This document shows positions 9,540-17,026 of a stretch of 64,000 bases of DNA, in pieces (the stretch's first letter is position 1; every line of letters starts with the position of its first letter). The notes beneath the pieces are model-generated. The model had not been told where the DNA came from. It ran no database searches and saw only the letters and a program-made list of their open reading frames with translations. Both the position numbers and the translations under genes were made by a program. Origin of the DNA: Mycobacterium sp. (GTDB lineage: Bacteria > Actinomycetota > Actinomycetes > Mycobacteriales > Mycobacteriaceae); the NCBI RefSeq assembly GCF_029961025.1, contig NZ_JASBVP010000001.1, positions 81,078 through 145,077 of the forward strand, read 5' to 3'.

Positions 9540-10469
9540 ATGACTTCCACCGACCCGGGCAGCACGGCCGCCGGCGGCATCCGGCCCGCCGGCCCGGGCA
9601 GCGCAGACGCCGTCCGCGTCGACCTCGAGGCCCTGGCCGCAAACGCCAGCGCCGACCGGGCACTCGATGATCTGCGCACCGAGGACACGCAGCCGCCGGT
9701 CGACCTCACCGCCGCAGCATTTTTCGATGTGGACAACACGTTGGTGCAGGGCTCGTCGCTGCTGCATTTCGGCCGAGGCCTGGCCGCCCGCAAGTACTTC
9801 ACCTATCGCGACGTCCTCCGGTTCGTCTATGCCCAGGCCAAGTTTCAGTTACTCGGGGAGAATCCCGACGACGTCGCCGCCGGACGAAGCAAGGCGCTGG
9901 CATTCATCGAAGGCCGGTCCACCGCCGAGCTGACGGCCCTCGGCGAGGAGATCTATGACGAAATCATCGCCGATAAAATCTTCGCCGGCACCCGCGAACT
10001 CGCCCAGATGCACCTCGACGCCGGCCAGCAGGTATGGCTGGTCACCGCCACGCCCTACGAGTTGGCGGTGACCATCGCTCGCCGACTCGGTCTGACCGGG
10101 GCGCTGGGAACCGTCGCCGAATCGGTCGACGGGGTGTTTACCGGCAGGCTGGTCGGCGAAATCCTGCACGGCAGCGCCAAAGCCCACGCGGTGCGCTCAC
10201 TGGCGATCCGGGAGGGGCTCAACCTCAAACGCTGCACCGCCTACTCCGACAGCTACAACGACGTGCCGCTGTTGTCGATCGTAGGGACCGCGGTCGCGAT
10301 AAACCCCGATGCGCGCCTGCGTGGCGTAGCCCGCGAGCGCGGTTGGGAGATCCGCGATTTCCGGACCGCCCGTAGAGCCGCGCGGATCGGGGTGCCGTCG
10401 GCGCTGGCGCTGGGCGCCGCCGGCGGAGCGCTGGCCGCCGCCGTGTCGCGTCGCCACGAGCGCGGGTAA
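9540..10469 (+). CDS. serB1: HAD-superfamily hydrolase, phosphoserine phosphatase-like
   Basis: A 309-residue protein of HAD subfamily IB. Motif I is [17 protein letters not shown] (nucleophile Asp), motif II is VWLVTATP, and motifs III/IV are [15 protein letters not shown]. It aligns in position with H37Rv SerB1 (Rv0505c), annotated as a phosphoserine phosphatase of serine synthesis; the substrate is unproven. A hydrophobic C-terminal stretch ([19 protein letters not shown]) suggests membrane association. The ATG at 9540 is set by AGGAGG 6 bp upstream. The last codons and stop lie inside the first copy of a 58-bp tandem repeat. Confidence 0.85.
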   Translation: MTSTDPGSTAAGGIRPAGPGSADAVRVDLEALAANASADRALDDLRTEDTQPPVDLTAAAFFDVDNTLVQGSSLLHFGRGLAARKYFTYRDVLRFVYAQAKFQLLGENPDDVAAGRSKALAFIEGRSTAELTALGEEIYDEIIADKIFAGTRELAQMHLDAGQQVWLVTATPYELAVTIARRLGLTGALGTVAESVDGVFTGRLVGEILHGSAKAHAVRSLAIREGLNLKRCTAYSDSYNDVPLLSIVGTAVAINPDARLRGVARERGWEIRDFRTARRAARIGVPSALALGAAGGALAAAVSRRHERG

Positions 10470-10610
10470 CGCGCGAGGGGCGCACCGACCGCGACAACCC
10501 GTGTCGCGTCGCCACGAGCGCGGGTAACGCGCGAGGGGCGCACCGACCGCGACCAACCCGTGTCGCGTCGCCACGAGCGCGGGTAACGCGCGAGGGGCGC
10601 ACCGACCGCG
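10443..10610. repeat. 58/59-bp tandem repeat, three copies, at the serB1 3' end
   Basis: Units begin with GTGTCGCGTCGCCACGAGCG at 10443, 10501 and 10560, giving periods of 58 and 59 bp; the third copy is truncated at its right edge. The copies are nearly identical. The first copy encodes the last nine codons of serB1 (VSRRHERG and stop), so the array expanded from, or inserted at, the end of the gene. It is unrelated in sequence to the 57-bp array near hemB and to the 53-bp MIRU near regX3. Confidence 0.92.
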
Positions 10611-10691
10611 TGCGCCTTTCCCTCGCGCCGGCGATCACGCTGATAAGCTGCCCAGCTAGCTAAGCCCCCCAAGCGAGCGGAGACCACCGGC

Positions 10692-11204
10692 ATGACAGTT
10701 CCCGTCGAAGCCCAAGACCTCATCGGAAAGCATTACCGGTTCCCTGACCACTTCGACGTCGGGCGTGAAAAGATCCGCGAATTCGCGCGGGCGGTCAAAA
10801 ACGAGCACCCGGCGCACTACGACGAGGCGGCCGCCGCCGAGGTGGGCTACCCGGCGTTGGTGGCGCCGCTAACGTTCCTCGCCATCGCGGGGCGGCGCGT
10901 GCAACTGGAGCTGTTCACCAAATTCGACATCCCGATCAACATCGCCCGGGTATTCCACCGCGACCAAAAGTTCACCTACCATCGGCCGATTCTGGCGCAC
11001 GACCGGCTGTTCTTCGACGCCTACCTGGACTCGGTCATCGAATCCCACGGCACGGTCATCACCGAGATCCGCAGCGAGGTCACCGACGCCGACGGCAATC
11101 CGGTGGTGACCAGCATCGTCACCATGCTGGGGGAGGCCAGACACCAGGAAGCCGACGCCGCGGCCACGGCGGCCGCGATTGCGTCGATCCGCAGCGGAGC
11201 TTAG
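10692..11204 (+). CDS. HadA/MaoC-like (R)-hydroxyacyl dehydratase-family protein
   Basis: A 170-residue hot-dog-fold protein resembling the HadA/HadC subunits of mycobacterial FAS-II and H37Rv Rv0504c. It starts [26 protein letters not shown] and contains [15 protein letters not shown], both typical of the non-catalytic or substrate-tunnel half of these dimers. The hydratase motif with catalytic Asp/His seen in HadB-type partners is not evident, so it may need a partner or work on another substrate. It is followed 42 bp later by a cyclopropane synthase gene, which fits a link with mycolic-acid metabolism. Confidence 0.8.
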   Translation: MTVPVEAQDLIGKHYRFPDHFDVGREKIREFARAVKNEHPAHYDEAAAAEVGYPALVAPLTFLAIAGRRVQLELFTKFDIPINIARVFHRDQKFTYHRPILAHDRLFFDAYLDSVIESHGTVITEIRSEVTDADGNPVVTSIVTMLGEARHQEADAAATAAAIASIRSGA

Positions 11205-11246
11205 CCTCAGCTGCGATCAGGCGATCAGACAGGGGGTTGCACAGGG

Positions 11247-12119
11247 GTGAAGCGCGCCGACCTCACACCACACTTCGACGACGTTCAGTCGCACTATGAC
11301 CTCTCCGACGATTTCTACCGGCTTTTTCTGGATCCGACCTGGACCTATAGCTGCGCGTACTTCGAGCGCGACGACATGACACTGGAGGAAGCGCAGCTGG
11401 CCAAGATCGACCTGTCGCTGGGCAAGCTCGGGCTTCGGCCGGGGATGACACTGCTTGACATCGGCTGCGGCTGGGGCGCCACCCTGAAACGCGCGGTCGA
11501 ACGCTACGACGTCAACGTGATCGGGCTGACGCTGAGCAAGAACCAGCAGGTCCACGTCGAGCAGATGTTCGCCACGCTGGACAGCCCACGCGCGATGGAG
11601 GTGCGGCTGGCCGGTTGGGAGCAATTCCACGAGCCGGTGGACCGGATCGTGTCGATCGGTGCGTTCGAGCACTTCGGCGCCGATCGCTACGACGCCTTTT
11701 TCCGCATGGCCTACGAGGTGCTGCCGGCCGACGGGGTCATGCTGCTGCACACCATTGTCAGGGTCAGCGACGAGGATGCCCGCAAGCGCCAGCTCAAGCT
11801 CACCATGACGCTGCTGCGGTTCATCAAATTCATCATGGAGGAGATCTTTCCCGGCGGCTATCTGCCGAGGGCGGCCGAGGTCGAAGAGCATGCGGGCAGA
11901 GCCGGGTTCGAGCTCACCCGCGTGCAACCGTTGCGGTTGCACTACGCGCGGACGCTGGACACCTGGGCGGCGGCGCTGGCAGCCCACAGGGACGAGGCCA
12001 TAGCGGTCCAGTCCGAAGAGGTCTACGAGCGCTACCTGAAGTACCTCACGGGTTGCGCCGAGCTGTTCCGTTCCGGCTACACCGACGTCTGCCAATTCAC
12101 CTTGGTCAAGCGGACCTGA
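11247..12119 (+). CDS. mycolic acid cyclopropane/methyltransferase at the cmaA2 locus
   Basis: A 290-residue SAM-dependent enzyme that modifies double bonds of meromycolate chains. It has the family signature HYDLSDDFYRLFLDPTWTYSCAYFER, the SAM loop LLDIGCGWGATLKRA and GAFEHFGADRYDAFF. Its genomic position is that of cmaA2 (Rv0503c), but the short insertion that CmaA2 carries after EHF is absent and the N-terminus (LTPHFDDVQ) reads like MmaA2/PcaA, so I withhold a symbol. The C-terminus (TDVCQFTLVK) does resemble CmaA2. A GTG start at 11247 is preceded by AGGGGG. Cis- versus trans-cyclopropanation cannot be decided. Confidence 0.85.
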   Translation: MKRADLTPHFDDVQSHYDLSDDFYRLFLDPTWTYSCAYFERDDMTLEEAQLAKIDLSLGKLGLRPGMTLLDIGCGWGATLKRAVERYDVNVIGLTLSKNQQVHVEQMFATLDSPRAMEVRLAGWEQFHEPVDRIVSIGAFEHFGADRYDAFFRMAYEVLPADGVMLLHTIVRVSDEDARKRQLKLTMTLLRFIKFIMEEIFPGGYLPRAAEVEEHAGRAGFELTRVQPLRLHYARTLDTWAAALAAHRDEAIAVQSEEVYERYLKYLTGCAELFRSGYTDVCQFTLVKRT

Positions 12120-12232
12120 CGGCGAGACGGTGCCGTCGGGGACTGCCCGGCGCGTGTTCAGCCCTTCGGGCGCCCGATGTCCACGCGGTAGCCGGCGATG
12201 TCGCGGAAGTCGCCGATGACGCTGCCGGCAGC

Positions 12233-13288
12233 TCAGCCGAAAAAGATGTTGCGCCGCCCCGCCAGTGACCGGTAGAGCATCTGCTGGATCGTCTCGCGGA
12301 CCTGATCGGTCAGGTCGAAGGTGACCATGGGATCGTCGGCGTCGCCGGACTGATAACCCGCGGTGGCGATCGGCTCGCCGAATGCGATATGCCATTTCGA
12401 CGGCAACGGCACCAGCCCGGCGGGGCCGGCCAGCGGAAATAGCGGCGTGACCGGGAAGTAGGGCACATTGAGCAGCCGCGCCAGCAATTTCACGTCGGCG
12501 AGCATCGGGTAGATCTCCTCGGATCCGACGATGGAGCACGGCACAATCGGCGCTTTGGTGCGCAGCGCCGCCGACACGAACCCACCGCGGCCGAACCGCT
12601 GCAATCGGTAGCGGTCCTTGAAGTTTTTGCCCAGGCCCTTGTATCCCTCCGGGAACACCGCGGTGAGTTCGCCGGCGCTCAGCAGCCGGTGCGCATCGGT
12701 GACGCACGCCATGGTGCAGCCGGTCTTGCGGGCCGCCGTGCCGATCACGGGCAACCCGAACACCATATCGGCGCCCAGCAGGCGCAGGTCGCGATGCGCC
12801 GGGTGCTTGTCGTGCACCGCGATCGAGGCCATCAACCCGTCGAACGGCAACACCCCGGCGTGGTTGGCCACCACCAGCGCGGCGCCGATGCTCGGCACAT
12901 TCTCGATACCGCTGACCTCGACCCGAAACCAGGACTTGAAAAAGAACCTCAGCAAGGGCCGTGCGATCGCGTTGGTGAAGTGTGGGTCGAACCCGAATTC
13001 GTCGACGCTGTAGTCGCCGGTCAGCCGCTGCCGGAGGAACTCGGCAACCGCGGCGACTCGCTGAGCCAGGTTGTTGAGCGGTACGTCCGTTCCCGGCGCG
13101 CCGCGGCGCTGATCGATGTCGCGCACCATGGAGGCGATCCGCTCCGCCGATTCCCGGGCACCGGGATCGGAGAGCGTCGAGGGATGCCGTCGCGAGGCGT
13201 CGGTCCGTTGGCCGGCCCGCCGCTGCGCCGTAGTGCGGCCCGTAGTGGTCCGTAGCGGAATGACTTTGGCCCTGGTTTCACCCGCCAC
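12233..13288 (-). CDS. PlsC-like phospholipid/glycerolipid acyltransferase
   Basis: A 351-residue protein with an acyltransferase core: ALVVANHAGVLPFDG supplies the catalytic His/Asp, and FPEGYKGLGKNFKDRY is the acceptor-binding block with a conserved Glu-Gly. The 70-residue N-terminus is basic and low in complexity. It likely transfers acyl chains to a lipid acceptor at the inner face of the membrane. It follows galE2 with a 5-bp gap, so the two are probably co-transcribed, as Rv0501-Rv0502 are in H37Rv. The acyl donor and acceptor are unknown. Confidence 0.82.
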   Translation of the reverse strand: MAGETRAKVIPLRTTTGRTTAQRRAGQRTDASRRHPSTLSDPGARESAERIASMVRDIDQRRGAPGTDVPLNNLAQRVAAVAEFLRQRLTGDYSVDEFGFDPHFTNAIARPLLRFFFKSWFRVEVSGIENVPSIGAALVVANHAGVLPFDGLMASIAVHDKHPAHRDLRLLGADMVFGLPVIGTAARKTGCTMACVTDAHRLLSAGELTAVFPEGYKGLGKNFKDRYRLQRFGRGGFVSAALRTKAPIVPCSIVGSEEIYPMLADVKLLARLLNVPYFPVTPLFPLAGPAGLVPLPSKWHIAFGEPIATAGYQSGDADDPMVTFDLTDQVRETIQQMLYRSLAGRRNIFFG

Positions 13289-13293
13289 GATGG

Positions 13294-14418
13294 TTACCTA
13301 ACCCTCACCCCTGGAATTGGTTTTCGGCTACCCCAGCGCTGCGCTACCGCCACCGCCTTACCTTCCAAGGATCGTACCCACTGCGGGTCGATAACGGGAG
13401 TCAAACCTCGGCCCCGGAGGTAATCGTCGAACGCCTCAGCAGTCGTCCACTTGGGATGGTACTCGAGTTCGACTCGCATCCTGGTGGTATCCATCACCCG
13501 GCCATAGCTAAGGTAGTCGAGTTGTTCGCGGGTGATCTCCGGATAGCGATTGGCCCGCCGCAATGAATCGAGGACCCAAAAAGCAAACCCGGGAACCGGG
13601 AGCGGGATCCGACCGGCTCGCCGGATCGCTTGCGACAGCATGATGATCCCGTCGGCACCGATGTTAAACGTGCCGCGCTTGCCGGCCATCACCGCGCGTT
13701 CCAGCGCCCCCAGCGCGTCCTGCTCGTGGAGCAGCTGCAACCGGGCGTCGCGGCCGACGACCGTTGGAACCAGTGGGCCGGCCAGATACCGGGAGAGCGT
13801 GGTGTCCATCGCCGGTCCGATCATGTTGGCCAGCCGCAGGATCGTCACCGCGATATCCGGCCGGCGTCGGCCCAGCCCGCGAGCGTAACCCTCGATGTCG
13901 AGGCTGTCCTTGGGAAAACCCTCGCGGAATGGTCGCCGACTGGTACTGTCCTCGGTGAACACCACCGGGTCGTAGGCGCTCGATCCGTACACCTCCGAGG
14001 TGGACTTCAGCACCACCCGACGCACCGAGGGCGCCTTTTGGCAGGCCGCGAACAGTTGCATCGCGCCCATGACGTTGAGTTCCTTCAACGCCGCGCCGCT
14101 GCCGGACCGCGGCGCGTACGATGCTGCGGCGGCATGCACCACGGTGTCGACGTTATTGTTACGGATCACCTTGAGAATAAAGGGATTACGAATGTCGGCG
14201 CGGACGAACTCGGCACGTCCCATCCGACGCATCATGTCCTTGCTGGGCGCGACGGCATCCACCGCGATCACCCGGTTCACCAGCGCGTTCTGCGCCAGCC
14301 GGGCGGTCAGGTAGCCGCCCAGAAACCGACATGCGCCGGTGACCAGCACAACTTTGGGGTAGTGCACGGTGTCGCTGACTGTGGTCCGGCTGCCGGTCTC
14401 ATCACCCGAGGAAGCCAC
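13294..14418 (-). CDS. galE2: NAD-dependent epimerase/dehydratase family protein (GalE2)
   Basis: A 374-residue extended-SDR protein, orthologous by sequence and position to H37Rv GalE2. The nucleotide-binding loop is VVLVTGACRFLGGYL, in which Arg takes the place of the middle Gly of TGxxGxxG. The strand-4 motif VVHAAAASYAPRS and the Ser region KSTSEVYGSS are present, but I do not find the catalytic YxxxK (the expected region reads EGYARGLGRRR). UDP-galactose epimerase activity should not be assumed. GTG start at 14418. It leads the pair with the acyltransferase gene, suggesting an envelope-lipid or glycan role. Confidence 0.75.
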   Translation of the reverse strand: MASSGDETGSRTTVSDTVHYPKVVLVTGACRFLGGYLTARLAQNALVNRVIAVDAVAPSKDMMRRMGRAEFVRADIRNPFILKVIRNNNVDTVVHAAAASYAPRSGSGAALKELNVMGAMQLFAACQKAPSVRRVVLKSTSEVYGSSAYDPVVFTEDSTSRRPFREGFPKDSLDIEGYARGLGRRRPDIAVTILRLANMIGPAMDTTLSRYLAGPLVPTVVGRDARLQLLHEQDALGALERAVMAGKRGTFNIGADGIIMLSQAIRRAGRIPLPVPGFAFWVLDSLRRANRYPEITREQLDYLSYGRVMDTTRMRVELEYHPKWTTAEAFDDYLRGRGLTPVIDPQWVRSLEGKAVAVAQRWGSRKPIPGVRVR

Positions 14419-14486
14419 GCCGTTAGCCTATCGGCGCGAGAAAACAGCCTCGTTACCGCCGCGTAACGGCCCGACGCGCATGGAGT

Positions 14487-14588
14487 TTATTTACCGAGCT
14501 TTCGGCGCTGCACCCGGGTGCGGCGCAACAGTTTGCGGTGCTTTTTCTTCGACATGCGCTTACGTCGCTTCTTGATGACAGAACCCAT
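14487..14588 (-). CDS. 33-residue very basic peptide (AURKAIP1/COX24-like)
   Basis: A short gene read directly from the sequence: ATG at 14588, TAA at 14487. It encodes [20 protein letters not shown] and then [13 protein letters not shown]. Over half the residues are Lys or Arg. Actinobacteria carry a near-identical 32-33-residue protein, found in H37Rv between galE2 and Rv0500A and assigned to the AURKAIP1/COX24 domain, which has been linked to ribosomes. Its position here is the same. A role in translation or RNA binding is inferred from composition and family only. Confidence 0.88.
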
Positions 14589-14817
14589 GAACTCCGCTAT
14601 CTGATCTGTGGCCAGCTTTTGGAAATGCCCCGGTCACTTTACCCGGCCGCCCGCAGGGGACACCAAAACCACCCGGCGACAAGGCATCGCACGGCTGACT
14701 CGCGAGATGACACGCAGCCCGAAACCCGGTGGCTGACACCGCCATGAGCGGCCACCCGCGTCTGATCGCCCCGACTGTCCGCAGACCGCGCTTTGGGACT
14801 GCGTGGTCGCCGGTTGG

Positions 14818-15081
14818 TTAACCCGCGTCGAAGTAGGAGGTCTCCAACATGTCGTGCACGGCTTTGGCGTGCACTCGGAAGGACCGCCCAACCCGTACCG
14901 CCGGCAACTCCCCGCTGTGCACCAACCGGTAGACCGTCATCTTGGAGACCCTCATCAGCGCCGCCACCTCGGCCACGGTGAGGAATTGAGTCCTGGCCGG
15001 CTGGCCTTCGGAAGAACCGGTGTCTCGCGCGGGTTTACCGCCAGCCGAATCGCGTGCCGATGGCCCGTTCATTGACGTCAT
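14818..15081 (-). CDS. BldC/excisionase-type helix-turn-helix regulator
   Basis: An 87-residue protein whose last 55 residues form a MerR-like winged helix: FLTVAEVAALMRVSKMTVYR, then LVHSGELPAVRVGRSFRV. This is the arrangement of Streptomyces BldC and of H37Rv Rv0500A, small DNA-binding proteins that often polymerise along direct repeats. The N-terminal 30 residues are low in complexity. A perfect 8-bp stem-loop lies in its leader (15110-15135). It stands alone between proC and the 33-residue gene. Targets are unknown. Confidence 0.83.
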   Translation of the reverse strand: MTSMNGPSARDSAGGKPARDTGSSEGQPARTQFLTVAEVAALMRVSKMTVYRLVHSGELPAVRVGRSFRVHAKAVHDMLETSYFDAG

Positions 15082-15109
15082 CGCAACCCATTCCAGTCGG
15101 GCACGCTCA

Positions 15110-15135
15110 TCCCAGCGACTTCCCCTTCGCTGGGA
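15110..15135 (-). promoter_or_regulatory. inverted repeat in the leader of the BldC-like gene
   Basis: TCCCAGCG, a 10-nt loop, and CGCTGGGA form a perfect 8-bp stem about 30-55 bp upstream of the regulator's ATG. No T-run follows on either strand, so a terminator is unlikely. It could be an operator for autoregulation or a leader hairpin. Confidence 0.4.
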
Positions 15136-15218
15136 TCAACGCGCGCGTACAACGAGGAGAATAGCGGGACTACTGGGGTTATTGCGACGGGTGGGGGATA
15201 TTCAATGGAAATTTTGTA

Positions 15219-15236
15219 AATTACTCTTATGTAATT
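15219..15236 (-). terminator. AT-rich inverted repeat at the proC stop
   Basis: AATTAC-TCTTAT-GTAATT is a perfect 6-bp inverted repeat overlapping the end of proC. It sits in an unusually AT-rich stretch (about 15180-15240) for this genome and is followed, in proC's direction, by TACAAAATTTCC. It may act as a weak intrinsic terminator for proC or as a binding site. Confidence 0.35.
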
Positions 15237-16099
15237 CGTAGCTGTTCAGCGCGATTTTTTGCGGCCTGGACAGCGGCGTCGATCGCCGAGCGAAAGCCGG
15301 CACGTTCGAGTTCGCGAAGCGCGGCCACGGTGGTACCCGCCGGCGAGCTAACGGTCGCGCGCAGTTGAGCAGCGCTGGTGTCAACCTGCCCACTCGGCGG
15401 GGTGTCCCCGCTCGAGTGGCGCTCGTGCTCGATTCGCTCGGTCAACATCGCGGCCGATCCGGACAGGGTCCGCACCACCAGTTCGGTGGCCACCTGGCGA
15501 CTCAGACCCACCCCGACAGCGGCGTCCACCAGGGCCTCGACCATCAGGAAGAAATACGCTGGACCCGACCCGGAGACCGCTGTCACCGCGTCCAGTTGCG
15601 CTTCGGCGACAACAAGCACCCCGCCGACCGCTTCGAACAGCGCCGAGACCTCTTTGAGCTGCTCAGGAGTGGCGAAACGGCCCTTCGCCAGGGCGCTAAT
15701 CCCCGCGCCGACCAGTGCCGGCGCGTTGGGCATCGCCCGCACGACGGGGGTGCCGGCCGGCAACTTGGCTTCCAGGTAGGCGGTGGTGACACCGGCGGCA
15801 ACGGTGACGAACACCCGCTCGTTTTCGGCGCGCGCAGCCGCTCGGGCGATCTCCCCGATCACCGACTCGATGTCGGCGGGCTTGACCGCCACGATGACGA
15901 ACGCCGCGTTGGCCACCGCGTCGCTCACCGGGACCACCGTCACCGAGTAGGTCTGCGCCAGGTATCTGGCGCGATCAGCCAGCCGTTCGGCCACCATCAG
16001 GTCGTTGACCGGCCTTCCCGACCGCAGCAGCCCCGACAGCAAGGCCTCGCCCATGCTGCCGCCGCCGATGATCGCGATTCTGGCCATGCCGGACAGCAT
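15227..16099 (-). CDS. proC: pyrroline-5-carboxylate reductase
   Basis: A 290-residue NAD(P)H enzyme for the last step of proline synthesis. The N-terminal Rossmann loop is IAIIGGGSMGEALL, the family core VVRAMPNAPALVGAG follows, and the C-terminal signature is DAVTAVSGSGPAYFFLMVEAL. GGGAGCGG lies 8 bp before the ATG at 16099; an in-frame ATG at 16087 is the alternative. The upstream TIM-barrel gene runs about 100 bp into proC in another frame because no stop occurs at the intergenic repeat, so proC translation may depend on that gene. Confidence 0.93.
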   Translation of the reverse strand: MLSGMARIAIIGGGSMGEALLSGLLRSGRPVNDLMVAERLADRARYLAQTYSVTVVPVSDAVANAAFVIVAVKPADIESVIGEIARAAARAENERVFVTVAAGVTTAYLEAKLPAGTPVVRAMPNAPALVGAGISALAKGRFATPEQLKEVSALFEAVGGVLVVAEAQLDAVTAVSGSGPAYFFLMVEALVDAAVGVGLSRQVATELVVRTLSGSAAMLTERIEHERHSSGDTPPSGQVDTSAAQLRATVSSPAGTTVAALRELERAGFRSAIDAAVQAAKNRAEQLRIT

Positions 16100-17010
16100 G
16101 ACAGACCGCTCCCGGGCGATCGCAAGCGCGGCGCAGCCGCGCGCAGCGGGTCGCCCGTCACCCCCACCGAGCGCATCAGATGCTTGCGGGCGAACTGCAA
16201 GGATTCGGCCAGCATGGCCTCACGTTCCCGGGCCGAACGCGCCCCGGAGGTGCTCACCTCCAGGATGACGTGGCCGGTGAAGCTGCCGGCGGCCAGCATC
16301 TGGCACACCTCGACGGCGGGCTGGGTGCCTCGCCCCGGCACCAGGTGCTCGTCTACCGGCAACCCGCTGCCGTCACAGAGGTGCAGGTGCACCAGCCCGG
16401 AACCCATCCGTCGCGCCATCTCCAGCGCGTCAACTCCCGCGGTGGCGGTGTGTGACAAGTCCAGCGTGTAGTGCGCATGGTTGCCGTCGAGCGGATCGTA
16501 GGACGGCGTGAACGCCGAAATCGCCGGACCCGGCCCGCCGCCGCGCTTGCGCATCCGTTCCCGGGACTGGTCGGCCCGGAAAAACCGATCCGCCCGGAAC
16601 GGGAACATGTTCTCCACGGCCACCATCACCTCACTGGAGGCCTCCAGGGCGGCAACCTGCTCGCTGAATCCTTCGGCGTAGCGCCGTTGCCACCGAAACG
16701 GTGGATGGACCACAACCGTCTGGGCCCCGAGCTGTTCGGCCGCCCGCACACTGCGTTCCAGCTTGGGGATCGGGTTGGAGCCCCACACTCGCTGCGAGAT
16801 CAGCAGGCACGGCGCATGCACCGACAGCACCGGGACGAGGTAACGCTGCGACAGCGTCTCGACGGCGTCGATGTCCTGGCTGGCCGACTCGCCCCACACC
16901 ATCAGCTCCACCCCGTCGTAACCGAGCCTGGCCGCATACTCGAAGGCGGCCTCGGCCCGCAGCGGATAGACCGATGCGGTGGACAGGCCGACGTTGATGG
17001 CAGGACGCAC
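15997..17010 (-). CDS. AP-endonuclease-2/xylose-isomerase-like TIM-barrel protein
   Basis: A 337-residue protein from a GTG start (VRPAINVGLSTASVYPLRAE). The first ~280 residues form the sugar-phosphate isomerase/AP endonuclease barrel: GYDGVELMVWGE, VVHPPFRWQRRY, AVENMFPF, YTLDLSHTATAG, LVHLHLCDGSG and VILEVSTSG contain the expected metal ligands. The H37Rv counterpart (Rv0498) is about 280 residues. Here the frame continues through the 41-bp repeat at 16115-16155 and on to 15997, overlapping proC by 103 bp, which adds a ~57-residue Ala/Arg/Cys-rich tail of no family resemblance. Reaction unknown. Confidence 0.78.
   Translation of the reverse strand: MRPAINVGLSTASVYPLRAEAAFEYAARLGYDGVELMVWGESASQDIDAVETLSQRYLVPVLSVHAPCLLISQRVWGSNPIPKLERSVRAAEQLGAQTVVVHPPFRWQRRYAEGFSEQVAALEASSEVMVAVENMFPFRADRFFRADQSRERMRKRGGGPGPAISAFTPSYDPLDGNHAHYTLDLSHTATAGVDALEMARRMGSGLVHLHLCDGSGLPVDEHLVPGRGTQPAVEVCQMLAAGSFTGHVILEVSTSGARSAREREAMLAESLQFARKHLMRSVGVTGDPLRAAAPRLRSPGSGLSCCPAWPESRSSAAAAWARPCCRGCCGREGRSTT
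16115..16155 (-). repeat. dispersed 41-bp copy of the hemD-hemB repeat core
   Basis: On the minus strand this matches the unit at 4627-4667 in 39 of 41 positions (GGCGACCCGCTGCGC... to ...TTGCGATCGCC), with C-to-G changes at positions 16 and 22. It lies between the end of the TIM-barrel domain and the proC start. It shows that the repeat is interspersed in this genome and not only a local expansion. Confidence 0.88.
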
Positions 17011-17026
17011 TACGCTCCTGGGGCGC

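Noticed and set aside
11217..12707. 496-codon minus-strand frame over the cyclopropane synthase gene
   Set aside because: The plus-strand frame has clear methyltransferase motifs; the minus frame spans two genes and has none.
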